Of a stretch of DNA of 64,000 bases, positions 21,600-32,471 are shown in pieces. Under the pieces are notes generated by a model, which was not told where the DNA came from, searched no databases, and worked only from the letters and a program-made list of their open reading frames with translations. The translations under genes and the position numbers were made by a program. The DNA comes from Lentinus brumalis (lineage: Eukaryota > Basidiomycota > Agaricomycetes > Polyporales > Polyporaceae). How positions within the stretch are numbered: the first letter of the stretch is position 1; every line of letters starts with the position of its first letter. Location: the NCBI GenBank assembly GCA_001792895.1, contig MARA01000006.1:2046001-2110000 (forward strand), given 5' to 3'.

Positions 21600-23591
21600 C
21601 TAATCTGGTTGCGCAGAATGCGGATCCAGTATGGTCATCGGTGGAACCCAGTGATTGCTCAAAGAGGGTTGGCGCGGGGGTGCATGGTCTTCCTCCCTCG
21701 GAGATCGCGACAGGATCTCAACTCCAAGGGCGAACGACTGCTGGAGCTGCGTGCCATCCCCTGATCCTAGAAGCCCTAGAGTGAGCTGGATCGTCCAAGA
21801 GGTATCGTCAGGGAACTGCAAGGGAAACTGATGGGATGCGAGGCCGGCGGCGAATGACCATGAACACACATGATCAGGGTGGTCCGGCATGTGTCTGATG
21901 GTGAATTCACGGAGAGGGTTCTCTGAAGAGGATGTTGATGGGCGAGTCTTCTCTTCTTTGGCCTTGCGGGATACCAAGACTCGCAGCCATCGCTGGGCTC
22001 CTGTACAACCACACGCATCCAGTTGGATCTTAAAACCGCACTCTCCTCTGGAGACCTCGAAGCCACGCTTCCCGCCCAGACCGACTGCCCATTCTTCGTC
22101 GGTCGCTAGCCGCGAGACAGAAAAGCCTTGAGCCTCCAAGAGGCTCTTACACCATCCGGTTAGATGGACCTCGAAGACTCCGGAGTACCTGGTCAACGCA
22201 GCGTAGACCTCGGTGAAGCCTTGAAAAGCCTGCGCGCGTTCACGAGAAGGCCGATGAGGGATGTAGACTTCCTGCAGCCGAAGGCTCTTCTGGTGAGCAG
22301 CGATGAACTGAGGGGAAAGATGGGTGGTGCGGAAGTATAGCTCCCCTAGATAGAACTCTGCGCTGACGTCCTCGCTGGTCATCGACGGGGGGAGGAAGGC
22401 TCCTACGAAGAACTCGCTCGATGATCGCTCCTTCTTCCTGAGGATGAGGGCTAGCAAGCGGCCAGCTTCGTCCTGGCATGACAGGATAGCAAGGTGGATC
22501 GGGTCTCCGGATTGCTTGGATACAGCGGCGAGCACCGGGACGGTCGTACGAACACCATGACTTGTCATCGTATATTCCGGGAGTGGACAAGTGAGTTGGA
22601 GCCGCTCGCTGAGGCTGTGGCGGGATAGGGAGGTGACTCGGCCAGCGGAAGAGAAGTCTCGCGGAGACAACGCAAACAGGTTGCGCATATAGAGTTCCTC
22701 CCACACCGCCTCATCCGGTTCTTCCCAGAAGTAAGCGGGTTCTTCAGGGAAGTCGTCGTCGAGCTCGACGTTGTTCCGTAGCGCGGGTCCCCAAGCGAAG
22801 AGAGTTTGGTCCGACGTTTGCTTCAAGACCTCCTCCTGCAGGCGGATGAACGCCAACCTCCCTTCGCCATAGACGGTCGGAATGTTCACCCCGAGGATGC
22901 CCATCAAGGAATACGCCTCATCTTCCTCCCTCCTTGTGCGCCGTCGCGATGCCCACGAGATGCGTTTCGCGACGCTGACGGTGTTCAAGGATCGTTCATG
23001 GGTGAGGATGGCGCGGTCAATCCCGGTCACCTCTTCGATGACTGAGGCGAGCATAGCCTTCGTTCCGAGAATCCTCCAGTCCTTCGACAGGAAAACGAGC
23101 ACCCCAGGCGCGATGAGCTCTTGTAGTGTCCAGCCACGACGGAACCACCGACTGCGACGGAATTGAGATCCCCTCGCGGCCGGGTCCCCGAGGTAATCCA
23201 CATCGTCGAGGTATGCGTAGCACACCTTCGCGTGGAGGTACCAGTTGTACAACGAGTTGATAGCTTCCGATAGCTCCGAGCTGCTCTCCTTGTCGATACA
23301 ACAGGAGTCCATCCACATGCGCTCGAAGCCGTGTTCGCGCGCGACGGCACAGCACCGCCTTATCTTCTCCGAAACCCCAGCGGGAATAGTGTTGTTCTTG
23401 CCCTTGTGCAGTCCAGGGACAAGGGAACGCAGACGGCGGCGCCGGCGGTGTATCTTCGTGATGTCCTTGAATGTCTGCTCTTGCGGACCCTCCCCATCGT
23501 GCACCCAGACGTGGGAGACGACGGCATAGGAGACGTGCCGCGGTTCATCGACCCAGAGAAGTTCGGCAGTGCTTGTGTTCAGAAGTCGCAT
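21600..23591 (-). CDS. HET-domain protein 2
   Basis: Single exon, 663 residues from MRLLNTSTAELLWVDE. An in-frame start 34 codons upstream (23693) is possible, but the other HET proteins here begin at MRLL. HET blocks are YAVVSHVW, RMWMDSCCIDK, SEAINSLYNWY and WFRRGWTLQELIAP. The post-HET segment is ASRRRTRREEDEAYSLMG then VYGEGRLAFIRLQEEVL. Further on it has the family block HLAILSCQDEAGRLLALILR and, near the end, HVCSWSFAAGLASHQF with FALGVEIL. It is convergent with MIOS (226 bp between stops). It has no visible last exon with an aromatic-basic tail, unlike HET1 and HET3. Confidence 0.9.
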   Translation of the reverse strand: MRLLNTSTAELLWVDEPRHVSYAVVSHVWVHDGEGPQEQTFKDITKIHRRRRRLRSLVPGLHKGKNNTIPAGVSEKIRRCCAVAREHGFERMWMDSCCIDKESSSELSEAINSLYNWYLHAKVCYAYLDDVDYLGDPAARGSQFRRSRWFRRGWTLQELIAPGVLVFLSKDWRILGTKAMLASVIEEVTGIDRAILTHERSLNTVSVAKRISWASRRRTRREEDEAYSLMGILGVNIPTVYGEGRLAFIRLQEEVLKQTSDQTLFAWGPALRNNVELDDDFPEEPAYFWEEPDEAVWEELYMRNLFALSPRDFSSAGRVTSLSRHSLSERLQLTCPLPEYTMTSHGVRTTVPVLAAVSKQSGDPIHLAILSCQDEAGRLLALILRKKERSSSEFFVGAFLPPSMTSEDVSAEFYLGELYFRTTHLSPQFIAAHQKSLRLQEVYIPHRPSRERAQAFQGFTEVYAALTRYSGVFEVHLTGWCKSLLEAQGFSVSRLATDEEWAVGLGGKRGFEVSRGECGFKIQLDACGCTGAQRWLRVLVSRKAKEEKTRPSTSSSENPLREFTIRHMPDHPDHVCSWSFAAGLASHQFPLQFPDDTSWTIQLTLGLLGSGDGTQLQQSFALGVEILSRSPREEDHAPPRQPSLSNHWVPPMTILDPHSAQPD

Positions 23592-24197
23592 AGAGTAGCG
23601 TCCTGTGGGAACTGTGTCAAGCCGAACGTCACCCACACCCGCAGCTGTCACGGGAGGCGTACCCTCGCAATCCTTCGTCCGTCCGACACTCAAAGTCCGA
23701 GAGCGGGGAGCTCCTGGAGAGGCATGTAATCAGAATGCGCAACGGAAGATCAAGATAAGTGGCGATATACGTACCAGGGTAGAATGATCCTGGACTTGAT
23801 CGAACTTGTGAGAGGTGACTAGCGTTGTCCGTTGAAGCTGGGAACTTAAGGACACTGCTCAGAGCGCGCGCGTACACCAGCCGCTCCGAATGAGCAGCGA
23901 CCACAGCATCGCGCACTTTCAACTGATGACAGTTGATCCCACGGACAGCCCTCGACAATGACGGATGACGATTTGGACATGACACCCCTGCGCAGCGGAG
24001 GGCGTGGCAAGATCCATGCCTTTATGCCGGCAGCCTGAGCGCCAACGCTTCCCTTGGAATGATAAACATTGTTGGATTCTTCTCGCCCGAAGGCAGTAGT
24101 ATGACAAGACGAAAAACGCCACAGAACGATCTGCCGGAGGCTGCGAGCCCGAGTCCCACCGGGAACAAGCTCGGGTCTCTTTCGAAGAATGCAAGTT

Positions 24198-25555
24198 TTA
24201 CGCGATCCCGAAGAACTGGAGGTACTGCTGCTCGAACAGGGGCACGGTGTGGCCGACGCCCTGGGCGAGGATCGCCTGGAAGTTGGGGCCGAAGGTCGCG
24301 TTCGAGTACCCGCCGGGCAGGTACGGCTCGGACGCGTTCGAGATTGGGGTGCTCGGGTAGCCGAACACAGTCGTCCACTGCTTGACCTCCTCGTAGAAGT
24401 TCTGAGGGTAGAGCGTCGTGTCACTGCCCAAGACGTCAGCCACCATGATCGCAATGCACGGGGCGAGAAGGAGAAAGAGAAACGTACGCAGTTCCGTGCC
24501 AGACCTGCATCTTCGGACGAGCACCCGTGAAGCCGGGGTACGCATCGAACACGCGCTGCGCCCACTGCTGGCCGGTGAGGATGAGCTGGCCCTGCGCGCA
24601 CTGCGAGTTCCACGAGTCCGCGGGCTGCCCGGGGACCGCGAAGCAGCCGAACGCGACGCCCGAGTCGACGATGCCCGCCTTGAACACGTCCGGGTACGCG
24701 CCTGCGAGCACGCTCGTCATCATCGCGCCCGAGGACGTGCCGACGGCGAAGACGCGCGCCGGGTCGACGCCCCAGTTCGAGATCGCGAAGCGCGCGGCGG
24801 ACGCGATGCCCTGCGAGTCGCCGCCGCCGTCGTGCTTCAGGGTGGCGTCGGAGGAAACGTCCCAGCAGGTGCCGGAGTGGGGCTGTGTGCGGGAATCGTA
24901 AGTAAGCCAGTTGGCTGGCCGCAATGGGAGGAAAGGAACTCACGGAAGAGGGGAAGAGCACGACGTAGCCGTACGTCTCGGACAGCTGCGCGAACTTGGA
25001 GCCTGAGAAGTACTGCTGGGCGGTACCCGTGCAGACTGCAAGCCAAGCATCAGGACCAGTGGCTCAAAACGGAAGCAGAGGATCAGGACGTACAGTGGCT
25101 GGCGACGATGAGAGCGGGCTTCGACGCGACCTTGGCCGGCTTGTACACGAACATCTGCACGTTGTTCGGGTTAGGCCCGAAGTTCGAGATCTGGGTCAGC
25201 TTCGACGCCGGGATAGACGCGAGCCCAGTCGGTGCGCTCCCAGTCGAGGTGCCCGGGGGTGTCGTGGCGGGGGGTGTTGTGACGGGGACGGTCGTCGTCG
25301 GGGGAGGGGCAGCGCCAGGTTGGCATTGCGAGTAATAGTCGTTGAGCTTCACGCAGGCCGTACCGGATACTGGAGGGCATACAACCAGTCAACAAACGGA
25401 GCGACACGTTGCGGACTGTAACGAGACATACCGCAGGAGGTAGCGCCAGACCAGCCGATGCCTCCGCACTGGCCCCAGACGGGGGACTGCGCTGCGGCGA
25501 GCTGCGCGAGCGGGAGGAGGGCGACGAGGCCCAGCGCGGACTTGAACGAGAACAT
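24198..25555 (-). CDS. axe1: Acetylxylan esterase, CE1 family, with N-terminal CBM1
   Basis: Five exons (25555..25432, 25369..25094, 25035..24944, 24882..24488, 24423..24198) give 370 residues. Order: signal peptide (FKSALGLVALLPLAQLAAAQ); CBM1 cellulose-binding module (VWGQCGGIGWSG then SCVSGTACVKLNDYYSQC); Thr/Pro linker (PPPTTTVPVTTPP); CE1 catalytic domain. The domain contains HFCTGTAQQYF, HSGTCWDVSSDATLKHDGGG, the nucleophile motif GTSSGAMMT, and a C-terminal His in GVGHTVPLF. Secreted enzymes of this type remove acetyl groups from xylan and help xylanases act on plant cell walls; CBM1 ties them to cellulose. Related feruloyl esterases share the fold, but GTSSGAM and the overall pattern favour acetylxylan esterase. 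Confidence 0.92.
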
Positions 25556-25620
25556 GGCTGTCCGACGGGAGGATCCGAGTTTGGAGGCTTGAGGAGCCCC
25601 CTGCACCCTCCGAGCAGAGG

Positions 25621-25626
25621 TTTATA
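25621..25626 (-). promoter_or_regulatory. TATA box of the acetylxylan esterase gene
   Basis: TATAAA on the minus strand about 66 bp upstream of the ATG at 25555, a normal spacing for a strongly inducible fungal secreted-enzyme gene. Confidence 0.6.
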
Positions 25627-25629
25627 TGC

Positions 25630-28221
25630 GCGTCGAGACGAATGCCCCAGCGGCACATCTGACCCTCGGCAGAATGAAAGTGACGAGCAGGCCTGCAGCA
25701 TGACCGGGCGGTGCCTCGGGGCAGGAGGATGGTTCCATTGTCGAGTCTGGGGAATCAAAGTTTGGCCGTGGAAGACCCGCGACATCCGAGGCAGAATTAG
25801 ATTCGAGATTCGTCTGTGATGGGGGAGCGCACCGTCTACCTCAGCGTACCGCCAAGCTGTGGCACGACGGTCGTCCGAGGGCAGAGATGTGCCGCGGAAG
25901 AACGCACGTGAGCATGTGGACGCGGGGATGCGGAGATTTGTCGCGAGCAGCGAGTTGATGGACGTCGCGTTGCTTGAGCTCTGGTCGACGCGAGCACATG
26001 CGGTTGGCCAGTGTGTTAGCGTGCACGGCGCAGGCTTCGATGTTGAGTGCCAGCGGACGGTTGTGACAGGACGGAGGAGACCATGTGATCGACGCTCGGG
26101 GCTTTTTATGATCATGCCTCGGGCACAGAATTGGGTCGCGCTTCCGAGAAGCTCGTCCTCGGATCCGGGCTGCAGAGAAGCGTTCCTACTGCTGGTCGGA
26201 AACATTATTGATATGTGCTCTTCGTCAAGAGGACGTTCCGTGTGCGTACCGGTATCCACAGTTTCGGAATAATCAACGTCGCTTCAGTCTGTGAGCAATG
26301 TTCCACCGCTTCGTATGGTATCCGAGGCACCTACCAAATGTCAAACGTGGCCCTGTCGCACCTAGGATGCGAAGAGGCACCTGAACGGCACTTCGTAACC
26401 CTAGCGCCGGTACTCGAGGACACCGATTCGTCTGCCACCTTCGACCATGGAAGCATTCCCGGCGCAGTGTCGAGACACAACAGGTTCGAATGCGTCCGAG
26501 CGCGACGTCGACCCCGGAATATCGCGGGCCGGGAGACGTTCCGCTCGTCTACCGCAGTCCCTGGAGCGTCGACCACGGAGAAATACGTGGCGGCCGAGTC
26601 TCGAATACTCGTCTTCCTCGAAAAGTGACTGTGAGGCCTGGCTCGGACCTTCAGAATGGCTGTCGCACAGTACTGAGTCCGGGTAGTCGAGAGTGGACAT
26701 CCTCGCAAGTTCGTTACGGCACGAACACCTGCAGCTGGCAGATCAATCAGTGATAGAGTTCAGCGAGGGAAGGTGAGACTGAGACGGGGCTCATGCAGCA
26801 TGCTGACGGAACGACGCACTGTGCACGCAAGGCGAGACGCAACAGCCACCCAAGGTGACTCGCAGCGAACCTCACCTCGGCAAGATGTTGTCTCGCAAGT
26901 TGAAGGACCATTCGTGAATCGTGCTCTCGGCAGCTTCATGATGATGTCTGGCAAGGTGCCCTCCTCCAACCCTCCTCCGCAGAGGCCGTTGTCTTCGTGA
27001 CTGGGTACCGAGTACTGAAGTTCCGGCAGCGATCGCCTCTGAGTTCCGCAGACTACAGCTTCAAGTCGCCTACGTCCATCTCGGGCCTTGGGCTGAGTAC
27101 TCTGAGCGCACGCACCCGTGGACTCGCCGGAGAGCCTTGTCGATGAGCGCGCGCTGGTCTATCAAACGCTAGTTCACTGTTCAGAAACAGAATGAGAATC
27201 TGCTGGCAAATTCGCATGCCCGTAACATTCATTAGTTTTACTCACGACTAGTACTTGAGTACTACTTGCATCCCCCGCGCGCGTCTAGATATGTCGAATC
27301 GTATGCTCTAGGCGTGCACACCAGTCGTTCCGGGCGGGCGAAACATGACATTCGTGCGCCAGAAATTCGATTTGGTTGCCGTCGGCCTAGATAATGCCTC
27401 AAGCGGGACGTCACCGTGGGTTGAAAGGCCATAGAACATACCTACGTCCGTCCACAGTGAGCCTGCCCCTGCCTGCAAGGTCTCTTCAATGGTCATTGTC
27501 CTCCGAGTAGAGATGCATAATGTTGGACCAGTCCAACTTTGCACATTTGCAGCATACATCCCGTAACACCCTTTGGCGCGCGTCCGGACGGTCGGCCCGA
27601 AGGGCAACTCAACATGGGAGGAGCTTGGAGAACGACGCGTCGGTAACTCTCGTTTCCTGGAGAAGAGGTACCGGTAAAGACCCATGCAAGATACCCATCG
27701 AGCTCAGCGAGTGCAGTAGAGTTTGGCTTGATCCTATATTGTTACAGATTTCTTTTGTCGAGTGAAAGCAACGCATCCGCATTCCGCCATGGTAGTAGTG
27801 TATGTCACCCCGTAATCGTCGTAGTAATCGAAGATGATCCAAGCTTTCAGTGTAAGGAAGATATAATAGTGCGAAGCAGAACGGGTGGGACTGGGGTGGG
27901 GGGGCGGGAGGTGCGCAAGCGAAGGAGTGCGATTACGAAGCGGTCGTCTACACGGAGCCGGGGCCTTACTCTAGAAACGAACGCGATGAGAGATGTCCAG
28001 AAGAGATAGTGTATGCGAGTGTTGTAACTATAATAGATGTGGATGTGGGGATGTGGGAACGGAGGGTCGAATGTGTGTGGTCAAGATGTAGAGTATGAGG
28101 GATGAAAGATATGCGCGACGTCCGTAAAGACGTACCAGATGAAGCATGGCATGAGCACAGGGACGCGTCCGTCGTCCCCCACGCCGTCCCTATGGGCCAG
28201 CACGCGGGACCGACGCGAGAA
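25630..28221. other. Intergenic, no gene seen
   Basis: A 2.6-kb gap between the esterase promoter and the 3' end of the PC-esterase-like gene. ORFs up to 137 codons occur, but none shows motifs, splice continuity or conserved-looking composition. A G-rich stretch lies around 27890-27915. Confidence 0.55.
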
Positions 28222-29974
28222 TTACCGAACGCGGCCAGGAAGCTCGACGGTGACGTAATGCCAGATGTACTGCGTCCACCCCTCGAGCACGCCAGCGCCC
28301 GACATGATATGCAGGCAGTCGCCCGCCGAATGAGCGTCGGGTCGGAGGAGTGCTGGCCTGTCAATAGGGAGGAAGTGTATATCTGGGTACTTGCGCGAGT
28401 CCAGTACGGCCTATGAGACGATATCAGCACGACGGAAAATAGGCGGGTGAGCAGCGGACACGCACCTCAAACGCGTCGTTGAAGTCGCCGATCTGGTTCC
28501 AGTTGTACCAGCCCCAGCGTCCGGGCTTGTAGCTCGTCCACGGATCCCTGTGATCGTGACAGTCCTCGTGCCCGGGAAGGTACGCACGGGCAACAACCTG
28601 CCTCGGCGCCATCTTGCGACCGCGCGAGCGACCGATGCTGAATCTCCGCTTCGCCCACTCGGCTTCTTCCGCGTCATCGAGCAGCGCCTGAACTTCCCGC
28701 GCCCATGCCTCCATGGCCTCGCTAAAGAAGCCGAGCACGTTCTCTATGCCGTCCTTGAACATATTCGTGTCCTTCAGGCCCGAAAAGAGGGTCGTCGTCC
28801 AGTGTCCACCAGTGCTCACGACCATAGTCGCGTAGTTGCCTTGCGGGAGCGGCGAAGTGAAGATCTTGACGTACTCCTCGGGTGACAGATTCCATGCGGC
28901 CTCATCGCTGAATATGCTTTCGTTCGCAGAGACATATGGCGAGTCTGGATGAAGGGAGTGGTAGAGCGCATCGAGCTGGGGCTGCTCGAACAGCAAGTCA
29001 ACCCGTCGGAACGTGACCAGTGGTGTCGTCTCGATGTCGAACCCTGGCGGGAAGCGGATGGACTTGACAAGCGGCGAAGAAGGCTCCAAGTACAGGTTCT
29101 GCGGCCAACCACGGTCGAAGTACGGGTTCTCGATGTAGTCGGGCGTTGCGCGAACGTGCGGGAAGAGCAGACATGACAATGAAAAGAAATGGTTCTCTGT
29201 CACTGAATCTGCGGAAATACGTCATATTAAGTTAAGCTCTATTGCGTTACGAGATCCGGAACGAAGATCAGCGGCGAGAAGCACGGAGTGATGATGCTGC
29301 GCTATGTACGCAAGCAGCGCGACGCTGACGCGGAAACGCGCGTCAACAGCTTCTTCATGCCCCGTCAAGTCGAAGTAACAGGCAGAACTCAGGAACAAAC
29401 GCCATGTCGTGCTGAAACAGGGTATGCACCCGACCGGGAGAGGCACGATGGAGGGAAGGGGCGAGCGCCACGAGGAAGGATGCTTACCTCCAATAAGGAG
29501 CCAACCGCCCTGCTCAACCAAATCCTTGACGATGGCAGCGGGGTCAAGTTCCCGCACTTCGCAGTCTGAAGGAGTCTGCCACTGCCAGGACGCGACGCGG
29601 GGAAACCTATCCCATAACGCCGGTTTGTCGGCAGCAAGGTGCCAGTAGACCTCCCGAGTACTGGCGCAGCCCTGGAAGCCCAGGTAGTCATAGACGTCCG
29701 ACGAGGAGTTGAAGTCCGTCCGGTTCGTCGGTGGGGGCTTTGCGACCCACTCGCCAGCCGCGTAGGATCTCGGTGGACACGTTCCGCGTACGCGGGGCGA
29801 GGAGAAGCGGAAGGACGAGAGGTCTGGCTTGTACTCGGAAGGGACGAAGGAGTGGGTGAAGTAGACGACGGAGATGACAGCGAAGAGGGCGAAGAACTTG
29901 GTCGAGAGGGAGCGTGGGGTCGCGAAGAGGGGCCGGTAGGGGGTCGAGTCCGTCTTGAAGCCGAGGGTGACCAT
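28222..29974 (-). CDS. Membrane-anchored PC-esterase (TBL/Cas1-like SGNH fold)
   Basis: Three exons (29974..29488, 29208..28466, 28410..28222) give 472 residues. An N-terminal helix (FFALFAVISVVYFTHSFV) indicates a signal anchor, probably Golgi. The splice at 29488/29208 creates the GDS block in WLLIGDSVTENHFF. A conserved CxxxxxCASTREVYW region precedes it. Near the C-terminus, GDCLHIMSGAGVLEGW resembles the D-C-x-H motif that closes the catalytic Ser-His-Asp set in plant TBL and fungal Cas1-related PC-esterases. Members transfer or remove O-acetyl groups on polysaccharides. Exact acceptor unknown. Intron 1 is 279 bp. It is divergent from Dad4 with 478 bp between the starts. Confidence 0.75.
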
Positions 29975-30426
29975 GGCGGTCGGGAGGAGGAGAGGGGGGA
30001 AACGGGGCGGGGGTCGGGAGCGAGAGGTCGGTACTTATTCTAAATGCATCTGAGCGACTCTGACAAGAGGCACAGAAAAATCCGGCGCAACGGCTGTCAC
30101 TCGTCTGCGTTCGTCCGCCAGGAGTCTGTACCCTCATCTTGCGTGACGTCACACGCTCCACCTGAACGAAGGGCCCCCGTTGTTGCTGGCGACCGCGCAC
30201 ACCGCGCACGCCGCAGCCTGTGCAGCTGCAGTCTCTCCCCATGCCTTTGCGTCCGCAGAGACCCGTCGAGGGACGACCAGGGCAGGACGCGAGTACCGTC
30301 GGGTGCACTTTCCGCCACTTGCGGCTGCGCGGCTTCTGACCGTTTCGGGACGGTCCAGAGCGCGTCTACCCCGCGTTTGGCGGGGAGACGCCCATTTGCA
30401 CACGTTCGCTGCTTACGTCCACCACG

Positions 30427-30432
30427 ACGCGT
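30427..30432 (+). promoter_or_regulatory. MluI cell-cycle box (ACGCGT) 21 bp upstream of Dad4
   Basis: ACGCGT, the binding site of MBF (Swi6-Mbp1/Cdc10 type) in fungi. A single copy here, so weaker support than the clusters at 42004-42091 and 50144-50190. Confidence 0.45.
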
Positions 30433-30452
30433 CCGACGCGACGTCTCGCGAC

Positions 30453-30933
30453 ATGGAGAACCCTCATGCGGAACGGCAGAACGTCCTCCTCCAGCGTATC
30501 ATCAAGAACGCCGTATGTCCTTCACGACCGCCTCATACCAAGTTACACCACCCTGATCCCTCCTCATTTGCAGGACAAGTGCACGGAAGCTATCCTCGAA
30601 CTCAACCGCTGTCTCGAGGTGCGCTCCTTTCTCAATGCCGCGATGCGCAAGGTGTCTTCATCAATGAGGGCACTACAAACGCCATCTTCGATGTGCCTCG
30701 AATTGGATCCTTCTCTGGTCTATAATCTGCTCGTGGCATCTCATCTTCATAGCCCTTTGATTCAACCCTCATGCCCTCGGCGATGTCTCGCGTTCATCTC
30801 GCTGATATCCTCATTGCAGGAAATTATTCAGGCCGACGCCCATGTAAAGACCGCTGCCGACCTCGTCACCAAATACCGCAAGAACGTCCAGTACAACATC
30901 GAAGCCACCCGCACCACTGCGCCGCCGTCCTAG
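30453..30933 (+). CDS. DAD4: DASH/DAM1 complex subunit Dad4
   Basis: Three exons, 30453..30512, 30574..30618 and 30820..30933, give 72 residues, the usual Dad4 length. It begins MENPHAERQNVLLQRIIKN, continues with a short helix ILELNRCLEEIIQ, and ends RKNVQYNIEAT, matching the family from yeasts to basidiomycetes. Dad4 is part of the ring or partial ring that links kinetochores to spindle microtubules. Introns of 61 and 201 bp break up the tiny gene. Confidence 0.9.
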
Positions 30934-32471
30934 GTCCAAGGTCAGCTCTCGCGCTCGTGCAACTTCCGTCCGCTCTGACAGTACGTACGACGTACCCGGT
31001 ACCGTCGTCTGCAGACCCTGAAACCGGTAATGCCACCGCCTGTCCGCCGCAGCAAAGATTCGACTTACACGGCTCCACAGTTCCTGTGAAGCGTGGGCGC
31101 GACACGCTCAGCTTGACGCAGGTCTACTGTTAATTTGGAAATCGTGGGTGCGGCGCTCCGGATTGCGTTTGGGGGTTCTCTCACAGCCCCCCGGGACGTG
31201 GACGCGACGATAACTCAGCAGGCGGCAGGCCGGAAGCGGTACGTAGCTTGTTGGTGCTGTGGCGACGCTCAACAGCTTCGCCGTTCTCGTAGCATGGAAG
31301 CCTTGTATCCTACTTGTAACGATGTGCTCCAGTAAGTGCCAACGGGGGACTGCTGCAGCGATATGGGCTTACCCGGGGCTTTGTAGGTCTGACATATATC
31401 TCTTCCATCCTTGCCTCGAACTGTCTCCTTCACCACCGCTCAGAGGCTCAGAGGAATAGAGCTACCACCTCGTTCATGACGACACGGATCCCAGCTCATG
31501 TCCACGGTTTTGCTATCGCGAGTCCCGGATCGGATATGGAGTACCTGGGCCCTCAGTCGCGGAACACGCGTGCTTTGATCGCGGCCTGTCCGCGGCCTCT
31601 CGACACCTACGGATCTGAGATGTCCCGTGTCGGCATCTCCATCGAGCCCCCTTGTACTAGTACAACGGAAGACTGACGACCTTATTGGCCGCAGGTTCGA
31701 TTAGAACGCCCACAGCAGTTCACCGGGTGCTCGTGTGTACAGTCTCCTCAACATGCGCGACCTACCAGTCCGACATCATCATCGTGCTGGCATCTGCACC
31801 TCTTACATCCGAGGGTCAAGCAGACGCTAGGACGACGCAGAGGACGACGCTCGGAGGACGGTAAGTTGACTCGACCATTAGCTCTCCGCGTTCCTTCGAG
31901 GAGCCCGAAGACGAACGCCGCCGTGCTCAAATCTACGCATGCGTCACGCATTCAACTGTTGCAATCCTATCTGCAGGAAGCCCGCAGCGACTTGTGCATA
32001 TGGTATCATGTATTCAAGATCTGAGGTCGACATCTCGACGCTGGTGTTGTAGACTTTTGTGGGCGCATGCGAAGAATTTGCCCTCCGACGCCCTTCACTG
32101 CATGGAATGTGATCGAGGGCGCTGATTGCGGTCGTATTGTCCCAGCTCAAACTTCACCGTCTGATAAGCCCGGGTGCCCGTGGCTCGAGTAGGGCCATTC
32201 CTGGGGGTCCCCACCACGACACGGCACTGTAACCACGACGCATCCTGCCCCGACGTGTCTTCCCTTGTCGCTGACACCCCGGTGAGTATATTGACTATGC
32301 TCTATGGGATACGTACTGACGTCCTTCTTGTTTTCAGAAGGACATCCAATTGCCCCGTGCGGCGCGTTGGACTGGGTGCTCATATCTGAATAAATTCTGT
32401 GCGTTTAATCGACAGTCATCTCACATTGACCGTACATAAGTAAGGCTGACAAGTGACTTTTGCAAGACCAC
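30934..32471. other. Intergenic, no gene seen
   Basis: Only short unconnected ORFs. It must include the Dad4 3' end and the HET3 promoter. Confidence 0.55.

Noticed and set aside
23846..24961. 371-codon Arg-rich minus ORF
   Set aside because: Wrong frame of the acetylxylan esterase exons; no motif.
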